Shown in pieces: positions 1-8,699 of a stretch of DNA of 64,000 nucleotides (position 1 is its first letter; the number at the start of each line of letters is the position of its first letter). Source of the stretch: Streptomyces sp. GKU 895 (GTDB lineage: Bacteria > Actinomycetota > Actinomycetes > Streptomycetales > Streptomycetaceae); assembly GCA_002027195.1 (NCBI GenBank), contig MWJO01000021.1, positions 31,969 to 95,968 on the forward strand, read 5' to 3'. Both the position numbers and the translations under genes were made by a program. Below the pieces are notes generated by a model, which was not told the origin of the DNA, ran no database searches, and worked only from the letters and a program-made list of their open reading frames with translations.

Positions 1-447
1 GGGCAGACTCGCATCCTCTTCGCGATGTCCCGGGACGGGCTGGTGCCGAAGGTGTTCGGGCGCGTGCACCCGAAGACCGGCACGCCGCGGGCCAACACGG
101 TGATCGTCTCCCTGTTCTGCGGTGTCCTCGCCGCCGCGATCCCGCTGGGGCAGCTCGCCGACGCCACCAGCATCGGCACGCTCTTCGCCTTCGGGCTGGT
201 CAACATCGCCGTCGTGGTGCTGCGCCGGACGCGTCCGGAGATGCCGCGCACCTTCCGGGTGCCGCTGTCGCCGGTGCTGCCGGTGCTGGGGCTCGGCTTC
301 TGCGTCTGGATGATGGGCAGCCTGTCCGCCGTCACCTGGGTGGTCTTCGGAGTCTGGATGGCGGCCGGGCTCGTGTTCTACTTCGTATACGGCCATCGCC
401 GTTCCCGTCTCGCGACGACCGCAACGCCCGCATCACCTGAGAGCTGA
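1..447 (+). CDS. APC-family amino acid permease, C-terminal part
   Basis: The 5' end lies outside the window; frame 1 is open from base 1 and stops with TGA at 445-447. The visible 148 residues carry hydrophobic segments separated by short loops. A cytoplasmic loop with a SRDGLVPK motif and a downstream HPKTGTPRAN stretch is characteristic of the cationic amino-acid branch of the APC superfamily (YfnA/CAT-like), where this loop joins TM8 and TM9. The product would be a proton-coupled amino acid importer in the cytoplasmic membrane. An Lrp/AsnC regulator begins 10 bp downstream on the same strand, so the two are probably co-transcribed, with the regulator sensing the imported amino acid. Substrate cannot be told from the fragment. 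Confidence 0.85.
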   Translation, partial: GQTRILFAMSRDGLVPKVFGRVHPKTGTPRANTVIVSLFCGVLAAAIPLGQLADATSIGTLFAFGLVNIAVVVLRRTRPEMPRTFRVPLSPVLPVLGLGFCVWMMGSLSAVTWVVFGVWMAAGLVFYFVYGHRRSRLATTATPASPES

Positions 448-457
448 ACCACCCACC

Positions 458-910
458 GTGCTCAACGATCTCGACGAACGCATCGTCCACGCCCTCGCCG
501 AGGACGCCCGCCGCTCCTACGCGGACATCGGGCAGATCGTCGGCCTGTCCGCGCCCGCGGTGAAACGCCGCGTCGACCGGCTGCGGGCCACCGGCGCGAT
601 CACCGGGTTCACGGTGCGGGTCGATCCGTCGGCGCTGGGGTGGGAGACCGAGGGGTTCGTCGAGATCTACTGTCGGCACAACACGTCGCCGGAGACGATC
701 CGGCGGGGTCTTGAGCGGTACCAGGAGGTGGTCGCCGCGTCCACGGTCACCGGGGACGCGGATGCGGTCGTGCAGGTCTTCGCGTCGGACATGCGGCACT
801 TCGAGAGGGTGCTGGAGCGGATCGCCGGGGAGCCGTTCGTGGAGCGGACCAAGTCGGTGTTGGTGTTGTCGCCGTTGCTGAGGCGGTTCTCGTCGGGGGC
901 GCCGGGGTAG
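458..910 (+). CDS. Lrp/AsnC family transcriptional regulator
   Basis: A 150-aa protein starting at GTG 458. An N-terminal winged helix-turn-helix (about residues 4-50, with YADIGQIVGLSAPAVKRRV) is followed by an alpha/beta ligand-binding RAM domain (about 65-145). This is the standard length and order for the feast/famine regulator family, which bind amino acids and form octamers. It follows an APC permease by 10 bp and probably controls that transporter operon, including itself. Proteins of this family in Streptomyces often lie next to an amino-acid transporter or degradative gene; which amino acid is sensed is not visible in the sequence. Confidence 0.9.
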   Translation: MLNDLDERIVHALAEDARRSYADIGQIVGLSAPAVKRRVDRLRATGAITGFTVRVDPSALGWETEGFVEIYCRHNTSPETIRRGLERYQEVVAASTVTGDADAVVQVFASDMRHFERVLERIAGEPFVERTKSVLVLSPLLRRFSSGAPG

Positions 911-999
911 GGGCGGGGGCGAGCTCGGGGCGATCTGCCGTGTGCCGGGTGCGGGTGGTTCGTGGCTGGTCGCGCAGTTCCCCGCGCCCTAAAGGCCCT

Positions 1000-1739
1000 T
1001 TACTCCGCCGTCTTCCTCGCCAGCGCGTTGTTGTCCATCGAGTTGTGGACGCTGAAACTCACCGCGTCCGAGCGGTAGCGGTCGTCCGACCACTCCACCG
1101 GGCGGCCCTCGCGCGTCGTCGTCACGCGGCGGACCCGCAGCAGCGGGCTGGTGCGGCGGACGGACAGGAGGTCCGCGTCCTGGGCGCCCGCCGCCACCGC
1201 GTCGATGACATGCTCGCCGTACGCGAAGACCAACCCGGTGTCGTCGTACAGGCGTTGGGTGACGGACGGCAGTCCGGCTCGATGGGTTCGACCGCCGGGG
1301 AGATCCAGTCGGCGTACACCGTCCGTTCGAGGAGCACCGGTTCGCCGTCCAGGCCGCGGACCCGCAGGACGTGCAACACCGGCGTGCCCGTACGCAGTTG
1401 GAGGCGTACGGCGTCCTCGGCGGTGGCCGGCCGGTACTCCTGCGTGATCACCTGGCCCGTCGCCTCGCGGCCCATCGCCCGCGCCCACTGGGCGAAGCTG
1501 CGCAGCTCCGCGAAGCTCTGGCTGCGGCGGCTGGCCAGCACCACGCGGCGGGCGCCCTGGCGGGAGCCGATGAGCCCCTCGGCGGTCAGGGCCGCGACCG
1601 CCTGGCGGACCGTGCCGCGTGAGACGCCGTACTGGGCCGCGAGGTCCGTCTCGGCGGGCAGGCGGCTGCCGACCGTGTACTCCTCGCGGTCGATCGCCCG
1701 GCGCAGTTCGTCGGCGATCTCCTCGTGTCGCGCCGCCAT
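1000..1739 (-). CDS. GntR/UTRA (HutC-type) regulator, frame broken as assembled
   Basis: Reading from ATG 1739, the first ~160 residues give a GntR winged HTH (about 5-65, with AAQYGVSRGTVRQAVAAL) and the start of a UTRA effector domain. The frame is then lost at about 1266-1272. The missing part (PSVTQRLYDDTG through to a C-terminal ARKTAE) is found in another frame ending at TAA 1000-1002. Restoring one C in the short C run at this point gives a continuous 246-aa protein of normal UTRA-regulator length, so I treat this as an assembly deletion. It diverges from the ABC importer at 1930 and is the obvious repressor of it, probably acting at the palindrome at 1892-1909. The arrangement resembles the phnR-phnSTUV locus for aminoethylphosphonate uptake. 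Confidence 0.85.
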
Positions 1740-1759
1740 GCTTCCCCTCTGAGTCGAAT

Positions 1760-1771
1760 GCTGTGCACAGC
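1760..1771. promoter_or_regulatory. 12-bp perfect palindrome upstream of the GntR gene
   Basis: GCTGTGCACAGC is a perfect 12-bp palindrome lying 20 bp upstream of the GntR start codon. It differs from the operator-like palindrome in front of the importer, so it may be a site for another protein or chance. Confidence 0.25.
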
Positions 1772-1891
1772 GTGACCAGCCTAGTCGACATCTGGCGATG
1801 GGTGGAGGGGACCTTGATTGGCCCGGAATTCGGGGGTCAGGGTTTTTTCAGTGTTTACGAAGACGACACCAGCGGCAGCCTTACTGGGGCC

Positions 1892-1909
1892 AACTTGTTC
1901 AGACAAGTT
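1892..1909. promoter_or_regulatory. Putative GntR operator upstream of ABC importer
   Basis: AACTTGTTCAGACAAGTT is an inverted repeat with 7-bp perfect arms around TCAG, ending 20 bp before the GTG of the binding-protein gene. HutC-subfamily GntR operators typically have a GT..AGAC core flanked by symmetric arms, as this does. The divergently placed GntR/UTRA gene is the likely binder. Confidence 0.55.
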
Positions 1910-1929
1910 CTCAACGCCCTGGAGAAGCC

Positions 1930-3075
1930 GTGACCTTGTCCCTGCCGAGAACCGCCGCCCTCGGCGCCATAGCCGCGCTCACCCTGAGCGCCTGCGGCGC
2001 CGCCCCCGACACCGCGTCCACCACCGCCGACGGCAAGAACGCCGCCACCGCCACCTCCGCCGCCGACTTCGGCGGACTCGACGCCCTCGTCAAGGCGGCC
2101 AAGAAGGAGGGCAAGCTCAACGCCATCGCCCTGCCCCGCGACTGGGCCAACTACGGTGCGCTCATCGACGGGTTCGAGAAGAAGTACGGCATCAAGATCG
2201 CCGTCGAGAACCCCGACGGCGCCAGCCAGGACGAGATCAACGCCGTGACGTCGCGCAAGGGCCAGGACCGCGCCCCCGACGTCCTCGACCTCGGCAGCTC
2301 CTTCGCGATCAGCGCCGCCCAGCAGGGGCTCCTCGCGCCCTACAAGGTCGCCTCGTTCGCCGACATCCCGAGCGGGCAGAAGGACGCCCAGGCCCGCTGG
2401 TACAACGACTACGGCGGCTACATCTCCATCGGCTGCGACGCCAAGCGCGTCAAGAGCTGTCCCACCACCTTCGCCGACCTGCTCAAGCCGCAGTACAAGG
2501 GCCAGGTCGCCCTCAACGGCAACCCCACCAAGTCCGGTTCGGCGTTCGGCGGCGTCTGGGCGGCCGCGCTCGCGAACAGCGGCTCGTTCGACGACATCCA
2601 GCCCGGCCTCGACTTCTTCAAGAAGCTCAAGGACAACGGCAATTACACGCCCGTCGAGTCGACCCCGGCCACCGTCGAGAAGGGCGAGACGCCCATCAGC
2701 ATCGACTGGGACTACCTCAACGCCGGGTACGCCGACGAGTTCAAGTCCAAGGGCGTGGACTGGAAGGTCGCCGTACCGAGCGACGGCCAGTTCTCCCAGT
2801 TCTACTCCCAGGCCATCAACAAGGACGCCCCGCACCCGGCGACCGCCCGCCTGTGGCAGGAGTACCTCTACAGCGCCGAGGGCCAGAACCTGTGGCTCAA
2901 GGGCTACGCCCGCCCGGCCCTGATGACCGCCATGGAGAAGGCCGGCACCCTCGACAAGACCGCCGCCGCCAAGCTCCCGAAGGTCTCGGGCACGCCCTCC
3001 TTCCCGACCGAGGCCCAGCAGGACAAGGCCAAGACGGTCCTCGGACAGGGCTGGGCGAAGGCCGTCTCCGGATGA
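1930..3075 (+). CDS. ABC importer substrate-binding lipoprotein (2-AEP/iron-type family)
   Basis: The start is taken at GTG 1930, preceded by GGAGAAG, because it opens a classical lipoprotein signal: a short basic end, a hydrophobic stretch and a lipobox LSAC with Cys22. The longer upstream reading to 1798 is not protein-like. The mature part (about 360 aa) has a periplasmic-binding-protein fold of the type-2 extracellular family shared by 2-aminoethylphosphonate, spermidine and iron binders. Two cysteines around residue 175-185 (GCDAKRVKSC) could form a disulfide. It is the first gene of a four-gene importer, with both permeases, the ATPase and a phosphatase following with overlaps. The ligand is not determined; context favours a phosphorylated or phosphonate compound. 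Confidence 0.88.
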   Translation: MTLSLPRTAALGAIAALTLSACGAAPDTASTTADGKNAATATSAADFGGLDALVKAAKKEGKLNAIALPRDWANYGALIDGFEKKYGIKIAVENPDGASQDEINAVTSRKGQDRAPDVLDLGSSFAISAAQQGLLAPYKVASFADIPSGQKDAQARWYNDYGGYISIGCDAKRVKSCPTTFADLLKPQYKGQVALNGNPTKSGSAFGGVWAAALANSGSFDDIQPGLDFFKKLKDNGNYTPVESTPATVEKGETPISIDWDYLNAGYADEFKSKGVDWKVAVPSDGQFSQFYSQAINKDAPHPATARLWQEYLYSAEGQNLWLKGYARPALMTAMEKAGTLDKTAAAKLPKVSGTPSFPTEAQQDKAKTVLGQGWAKAVSG

Positions 3076-3956
3076 CGGCCACGCTCCCGCGGGTCGACAC
3101 GGCGCCCGCCGCTGCGGTGAAGCGGCGGCGCCGGTCGCTCGGCTGGGTCGCCGTCCTGCCGCTGCTCGTCTTCACCGCGGTGGCCTTCGGGCTGCCCGCC
3201 TGGGCGGTCCTCGACGGCGCCTTCACGGCCAAGAGCACCGGCGCCTACACCACGGCCAACCTGACCGCCTCGCTGCAAGGCGCGTACCTCACCGCGCTCG
3301 TCGGCAGCATCAAGCTGTCCGCCGTCTCCGCCGCCCTCGCGACGCTCCTCGGGCTGCCGCTCGCCCAGGCCGTCGTCACCTCCCGGTACCGCGCGCTGCG
3401 CGAGGCCGTGCTCACCGCGTCCGGCGTCCTCGCCAACTTCGGCGGCGTCCCGCTCGCCTTCGCCTTCGTCGCCACCCTCGGCAACGCCGGCGTGCTGACC
3501 CGGCACCTGGGCCTCACCGACAAGGGCTGGGACCTGTACAGCTTCTGGGGACTGGTCGTCGTCTACCTCTACTTCCTCATCCCGCTGATGGTCCTCACCA
3601 TCACCCCCGCCCTGGAGGGACTGCGCGTCCAGTGGCGCGAGGCCGCGCAGAACAACGGGGCGACCACCGCGCAGTACTGGCTGCACGTCGCCCTGCCCGT
3701 CCTGCTGCCCACGCTCCTCGGCGGGTTCGTGCTGCTCTTCGGCAGCGCCTTCGCCGCCTACGCCACCGCCGCCGCGATCGTGGGCAGTTCCGTCCCGCTG
3801 ATCACCCTCCAGATCGCCGACGCCCTCTCCGGCAACGTGCTCGTCGGCCAGGAGAACGTGGCGCTCGCCCTCAGCCTCGACATGGTCCTCGTCGCGGGCC
3901 TCGTCATGGCGGTGTACCTGCCCCTGCAGCGGAGGAGTGCGCGATGGCTCGCCTGA
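3072..3956 (+). CDS. ABC importer permease subunit 1
   Basis: ATG 3072 overlaps the stop of the binding protein by 4 bp (ATGA), indicating translational coupling. The 294-aa product starts with a basic cytoplasmic stretch (KRRRRS) and has about six transmembrane helices of the BPD_transp_1 type. The EAA loop that contacts the ATPase is visible as WREAAQNNGATTAQYWLHV around residue 190-205. It is the PhnU-like half of a heterodimeric membrane channel; its partner is the next gene. Confidence 0.88.
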   Translation: MTATLPRVDTAPAAAVKRRRRSLGWVAVLPLLVFTAVAFGLPAWAVLDGAFTAKSTGAYTTANLTASLQGAYLTALVGSIKLSAVSAALATLLGLPLAQAVVTSRYRALREAVLTASGVLANFGGVPLAFAFVATLGNAGVLTRHLGLTDKGWDLYSFWGLVVVYLYFLIPLMVLTITPALEGLRVQWREAAQNNGATTAQYWLHVALPVLLPTLLGGFVLLFGSAFAAYATAAAIVGSSVPLITLQIADALSGNVLVGQENVALALSLDMVLVAGLVMAVYLPLQRRSARWLA

Positions 3957-4756
3957 ACCTGTGGCGGTGGGGCGTGTTCGGCCTCGCCGGGCTGTACTTC
4001 CTGGTGCCGCTGGCCGCCTCCGTCGTCTTCACGGTCGACGTACCGGGGCAGGGCCTCACTGCCGACGCCTACACGCAGATCCTCTCCACCGGCGGCTTCG
4101 GCTCCAGTCTGCTGCTCTCGCTGGAACTGGCCCTCGCCACCATCGCCGTCGTCCTGCTGCTGATGGTGCCCGCCATGGTCGCGCTGCGGCTCGGCGCGCC
4201 GAAGCTGCGGCCGGTGGTGGAGGTGGTGTGCTCGCTGCCGCTGGTCGTGCCGCCGATCGCGTTCGTCGCCGGCATCGTCACGGTCCTGAAGTGGGGGCCC
4301 GAACACCTCTCCCGCACCCCGCTGTTCCAGACCTTCGTGGCGATCCAGAACCCCGACTTCCCGGTCGTGCTCGTCCTGGCGTACGTCGTGATGGCGCTCC
4401 CCTTCGTGTACCGGGCCCTGGACGCCGGACTGCGCGCGATCGACGTCCCCACCCTCGTCGAGGCCGCCCGCAGTTGTGGCGCGAGCTGGCCGCAGGCCCT
4501 GGTCCAGGCCGTGCTGCCCAACCTGCGCGGCGCCCTGCTCAACGCCTCCTTCCTCACGCTGGCGCTGGTGCTCGGCGAGTTCACCGTGGCCCAGCTCCTC
4601 GGCTTCCAGCCCTTCGCGGTGTGGATCGTCAACGTCAGCGGCTCCCAGGCCCAGTTGTCCGTCGCCGTGTCCGTGATGAGCCTGCTCGTCACCTGGCTGC
4701 TGCTCCTCGTCCTGGCCGGCTTCGGCGGGCGCTCCCGTACCACGTCCCGGGGTTGA
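3944..4756 (+). CDS. ABC importer permease subunit 2
   Basis: ATG 3944 is preceded by GGAGG (3931-3935) and overlaps the end of permease 1 by 13 bp. The 270-aa product has about six membrane helices and an EAA motif (EAARSCGASWPQALVQAVLP, about residues 172-191). It matches PhnV-like permeases and would pair with permease 1 to form the translocation pore. The alternative longer frame upstream is inside permease 1 and was not used. Confidence 0.88.
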   Translation: MARLNLWRWGVFGLAGLYFLVPLAASVVFTVDVPGQGLTADAYTQILSTGGFGSSLLLSLELALATIAVVLLLMVPAMVALRLGAPKLRPVVEVVCSLPLVVPPIAFVAGIVTVLKWGPEHLSRTPLFQTFVAIQNPDFPVVLVLAYVVMALPFVYRALDAGLRAIDVPTLVEAARSCGASWPQALVQAVLPNLRGALLNASFLTLALVLGEFTVAQLLGFQPFAVWIVNVSGSQAQLSVAVSVMSLLVTWLLLLVLAGFGGRSRTTSRG

Positions 4757-4759
4757 ACC

Positions 4760-5842
4760 ATGACAACGAACGAGAACGTCGCCGCCGTGAACACCACGGA
4801 GAAGGCCGCCACCGTCGAATTCCGCGGACTCAGACGGGAGTTCGGGCCCACGGTCGCGCTGGACGGCCTCGATCTGACCGTCCGCCCCGGTGAGCTGGTC
4901 GCCCTGCTCGGCCCGTCCGGCTGCGGCAAGACCACCGCCCTGCGGATGCTCGCCGGCTTCGAACACCCCGACTCCGGCGAGGTGCTGGTCGACGGCGAGG
5001 ACGTCACCCGGGTCCCGGCCCACCGGCGTGACGCCGGGATGGTCTTCCAGTCGTACAGCCTCTTCCCGCACCTCGACGCGGTCGACAACGTGGCCTTCGG
5101 GCTGCGCATGCGCGGGGTGCGCACCGGTGAACGGCGTTCGCGGGCCGCCGAGTTGCTGGAGCTGGTCGGCCTCGCCGACAAGGGCGGCCGTTATCCGCAC
5201 CAGCTCTCCGGCGGCCAGCAGCAGCGCGTCGCGCTGGCCCGCGCCCTCGCCCTGCGGCCCCGGGTGCTGCTCCTCGACGAACCGCTGTCCGCGCTCGACG
5301 CCAAGGTGCGGCTCACCCTCCGCGAGGAGATCAGGCGGCTCCAGCAGGAGCTCGGCATCACCACCCTGTTCGTCACCCACGACCAGGAGGAGGCCCTGTC
5401 CATGGCCGACCGGGTCGCCGTGATGCACGCCGGGAAGCTCGAACAGTGCGCGGAACCCGCCGAGTTGTACGGCCGGCCCGCCACCGCCTTCGTCGCCGAG
5501 TTCGTCGGGACGATGAGCCGGATCCCGGGCCGGGTCTCCGACGGCGTGGTCGACGTGCTCGGGCAGCGGCTGCCGGTCGACGGCACGGGGCCGCAGGCCG
5601 GTGAGGTGGACGTGCTGGTGCGGCCGGAGGCCGTCCGGGTGGGCGCCGACGCGGACGGCAAGGCCCGCGTGCTCGCCACCTCCTTCCTGGGCGCCTCGGT
5701 ACGCGTCACCGTGCGGCTCGCCGACGGCAGCGAGGTGAAGGCCGACCTGCCCGCGCACGAGACCACCGGTCTGACCGCCGGTGCCACGGTGAACGTGTCC
5801 CTGCCCGAGCGGCCGGTGCTGGTCGCGGAACGTACCGCATGA
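4760..5842 (+). CDS. ABC importer ATP-binding protein with TOBE domain
   Basis: A 360-aa nucleotide-binding subunit starting 3 bp after permease 2. Walker A GPSGCGKT is at residues 51-58, the signature LSGGQQQRV at 149-157, Walker B LLLDEPLSALD at about 170-180, and the switch histidine in VTHDQEEAL near 205. A C-terminal TOBE domain (about 260-355) is typical of spermidine/AEP/iron importers. It energises the importer encoded just upstream and overlaps the next gene by 4 bp. Confidence 0.93.
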   Translation: MTTNENVAAVNTTEKAATVEFRGLRREFGPTVALDGLDLTVRPGELVALLGPSGCGKTTALRMLAGFEHPDSGEVLVDGEDVTRVPAHRRDAGMVFQSYSLFPHLDAVDNVAFGLRMRGVRTGERRSRAAELLELVGLADKGGRYPHQLSGGQQQRVALARALALRPRVLLLDEPLSALDAKVRLTLREEIRRLQQELGITTLFVTHDQEEALSMADRVAVMHAGKLEQCAEPAELYGRPATAFVAEFVGTMSRIPGRVSDGVVDVLGQRLPVDGTGPQAGEVDVLVRPEAVRVGADADGKARVLATSFLGASVRVTVRLADGSEVKADLPAHETTGLTAGATVNVSLPERPVLVAERTA

Positions 5843-7262
5843 AAGAGACCGAGATGACCCGACTCCCGCTCCAGGCCGTCCTGTTCGACATGGACGGCAC
5901 GCTCGTCGACACCGAGCGGCTGTGGTGGGAGGCGGTGGAGCGGGTCGCCGGGCGGGACCTGACCGAGGCGGACCGGGCGGACGTCCTCGGCCGTCCCGTC
6001 GAGCACACCGCCGGCTGGCTGTCCGCGGCCACCGGCGCCCCGGCCGCCGGCCTCGCCGACGCCCTTCACCAGGAGTTCGCCGACCGTGTCCGCACCGGTG
6101 TCGTGCCCCGCCCCGGCGCGCTCGACCTGCTCGACGCGCTGGCCCGCGAGGGGGGTGCCGACGGCCCCTGGTGACCGCGTCCCCCCGGTCGGTCGCCGAC
6201 ACCGTGCTCGACGTGCTGGGGGCGGACCGCTTCGCCGTCTCGGTCACCGCCGACGACACCGACCGCACCAAGCCCGAGCCGGACCCGTATCTCGCCGCGT
6301 GCCACGCGCTCGGCGTCGACCCCTCGGGATGCGTCGCCGTCGAGGACACCGCGACCGGCGTCGCCTCCGCCGAGGCGGCGGGCTGCACGGTGCTCGCCGT
6401 GCCGTCCCTCGCCCCCATCGAGGCGGCACCCGGCCGGACGGTCGGGACCAGCCTGGCCGGGGTGACCCCCTCGGCACTGCGCGCCCTCCTCCCGTACCGC
6501 CTCCGGGTCATGACCTGGAACCTCTGGTACGGCGGCACCAAGGTGCACGACCACCGGGCCAAGCAGCTCAAGGTCATCGCCGAGACCGACGTGGACGTGG
6601 TCGGTCTCCAGGAGACGTACGGCACCGCCGCCGAGGAACTCGCCGAGGCGCTCGGCTGGCACCACCACCGGGCCGGGGAGAACCTCGGGATCATCAGCCG
6701 GTACCCGATCACCGCCGTCCTCGGCGACCCGGACGTGGGGTTCTACGGAGCCGCCGGCGCGCGGATCGCCGTGGCCGGTCAGGAGGTCGAGGTCTGGACG
6801 GCGCATCTGGACTACGAGCGGTACGGGCCCTACGCGGCCGAGCCGCTCGCGCACGAGGAGGTGCGGCTCGGGCAGATGCGCGACACCCTGCACCGGATCG
6901 GACAGGCCTCGCCCGTCGTCCTCGTCGGTGACTTCAACTGCCCCTCCCACCTGGACTGGCCGGGCGTCGACTGGCCGGTCACCAGGGCGGCCGAGGAGGC
7001 GGGCTTCGCCGACTCCTACCGTCAGGCCCGTCCCGATCCCGTACGGGACCCCGGCCACACCTGGTCGCCGGTGGTCGTCCACCCCGAGCCGCAGGACCGG
7101 ATCGACTTCGTCCTCCACCGAGGCCTGCGCGTCCTGGACTCCCGGACGTACGTCAGCGGCTCGCCGCGCCCGTACCCGGACGTCGCGGACAACGACTGGC
7201 CCTCCGACCACGCCGCCGTGATCACCACTTTTTCACTGGGCAGCGGGCCGGGAGCTGTCTAG
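5839..7262 (+). CDS. HAD phosphatase fused to endonuclease/exonuclease/phosphatase domain (frame broken as assembled)
   Basis: ATG 5839 overlaps the ATPase stop. The first ~110 residues are a HAD-superfamily N-terminus with catalytic DMDGT (D17, D19), then the frame ends early at TGA 6172. The rest of the HAD fold (VTASPRS, then KPEPDPYLAA and the acidic VAVEDTATG) continues in another frame. Removing one G from the 6-G run near 6151 and one C from the 4-C run near 6165 joins them as a 473-aa protein. After the HAD part (about residue 220) the frame runs without a stop into a complete EEP domain: MTWNLWYGG, LQETYG, WTAHLDY, GDFNCPS and SDHAA supply the Asn, Glu, His, Asp/Asn and His catalytic residues. 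The protein could cleave a phosphodiester and then the monoester. An internal restart at ATG 6510 is possible. Confidence 0.82.
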
Positions 7263-7367
7263 CATCGGTGTCATGACCTGGCGACATTGATCCACCAGCC
7301 GTGCCTCCCGAGGGCCGCCTCGGACGCCGTACCGACGACGTCCGAACCGCCCTTCCGGGAAGGCCTC

Positions 7368-8591
7368 ATGACACTCTCACCTGCACGTGTGCCCGCGACC
7401 GGGGTCCGTCGGCTGACGGGCACGCTGTACGGCTACGCGTTCCTCGACGACTTCGTGCTGCTCTACCCGGTGTACGCGCTGCTGTTCGCGGACACCGGGC
7501 TGTCGCTCTGGCAGATCTCCTCGCTGTTCGCCCTGTGGTCGATCACCGCCGTGGTGCTGGAGGTTCCCTCCGGCGCCCTGGCCGACGCAGTCTCCCGACG
7601 GCTGCTGCTGTGGGTCGGCCCGCTGTTCAACGCGGTCGGTTTCGCGCTGTGGGTGATCGTCCCGGCGTACTGGTCCTTCGCGCTCGGCTTCGTCTTGTGG
7701 GGCGTCGGCGGAGCGCTCTGCTCCGGTTCGCTGGAGGCGCTGGCGTACGACGAACTGGAGCGGCTCGGGGCCGCCGACCGGTACGCGCGCGTGATGGGGC
7801 GGGTCCGGGCGGCGCGGCTGGCCGGCACCATGGCGTCGATCGGGCTCGCCGGGTCGGTGTTCGCGCTGGGCGGCTATCCGATGGTGGGCGCGGGGAGCGT
7901 CCTCGCCTGTGTGCTGGCCGCCCTGGCGGCGACCCGTCTCCCCGAGCACCGCGCGGGGCGGGAGTCCGGCGGTGACGGCTGGTGGATGACCCTGCGCGGC
8001 GGGCTCGGCGAGGCGCGCGGGAACCGTTCCGTCCGGGGCGCCCTGCTGCTGATCCCGGCCGTCGCCGCGGTGTGGGGTGCGCTCGACGAGTACACGCCCC
8101 TGCTGGTCCGCGACACCGGCGTCGCCGAGGCGACCGTCCCCTATCTGATCCTGCTCGTCTGGACGCTCGTCACCGCCGCGAGCCTGCTGACCGGGCCCGC
8201 CGAACGCCTCGGCGGCACCGGAACGGCCTGGCTGCTGGCGGGCTCCGCGCTGGCGATGGCGGTCGGCGCCGCGGTCCGCACCCCGGCCGGTATCGCGCTC
8301 GTGGGCCTCGCCTTCGGGGGCTTCCAGCTGGCGGAGGTGCTCGCCGACGTACGCCTCCAGCACCGCATCGACGACGCCCGCCGGGCCACCCTCACCTCGG
8401 TGGCGAGCCTGGGCACCGAACTGCTGACGGTCGTCACGTTCGCGGCGTACGCCCTGCTCGGCGCGCGGGCCGCGCACAGTACCGTCTTCGTGATCCTGGC
8501 GGTGCCCTACCTGGTCACCGCCCTGGTCCTCGGCGGCCTCCCCGGCGGCCGACGCAACGAATCGCCGCCGAAGCCGCCTCGCGCGCAATGA
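7368..8591 (+). CDS. MFS transporter
   Basis: The start is set at ATG 7368, after GGGAAGG; an upstream in-frame ATG at 7287 adds a non-hydrophobic leader and is less likely. The 407-aa product has about 12 transmembrane helices, with the MFS loop-2 motif in variant form (SGALADAVSRR, about residues 64-74). Overall it resembles drug/sugar efflux MFS proteins lacking a fused regulator. It sits alone between the importer operon and the nitrilase gene. Substrate is unknown; the C-terminal tail is short and basic/proline rich. Confidence 0.8.
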   Translation: MTLSPARVPATGVRRLTGTLYGYAFLDDFVLLYPVYALLFADTGLSLWQISSLFALWSITAVVLEVPSGALADAVSRRLLLWVGPLFNAVGFALWVIVPAYWSFALGFVLWGVGGALCSGSLEALAYDELERLGAADRYARVMGRVRAARLAGTMASIGLAGSVFALGGYPMVGAGSVLACVLAALAATRLPEHRAGRESGGDGWWMTLRGGLGEARGNRSVRGALLLIPAVAAVWGALDEYTPLLVRDTGVAEATVPYLILLVWTLVTAASLLTGPAERLGGTGTAWLLAGSALAMAVGAAVRTPAGIALVGLAFGGFQLAEVLADVRLQHRIDDARRATLTSVASLGTELLTVVTFAAYALLGARAAHSTVFVILAVPYLVTALVLGGLPGGRRNESPPKPPRAQ

Positions 8592-8699
8592 ACCGCTCGG
8601 CGGCGCGCAACGGCTCCTTCTTGTCGGGCCTGGTCAGGCGGCCGTACCGTCTAGATGGCCCCCGCAACCACCCTTTTCGCCCCCCGGTGAGGATCACGC

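Noticed and set aside
1855..2835. 326-aa antisense frame over the binding-protein gene
   Set aside because: Gly/Val/Leu-rich mirror of codon bias, no domain, no ribosome site.
5839..6174. Truncated 111-aa HAD protein as a pseudogene
   Set aside because: Removing one G and one C from two homopolymers restores the normal HAD sequence; assembly error is simpler.
3758..6712. 984-aa antisense open frame
   Set aside because: It is opposite the importer operon; its composition (Arg/Gly/Ala/Gln rich, no domain) is that of a high-GC shadow frame, and the sense genes carry clear domains.
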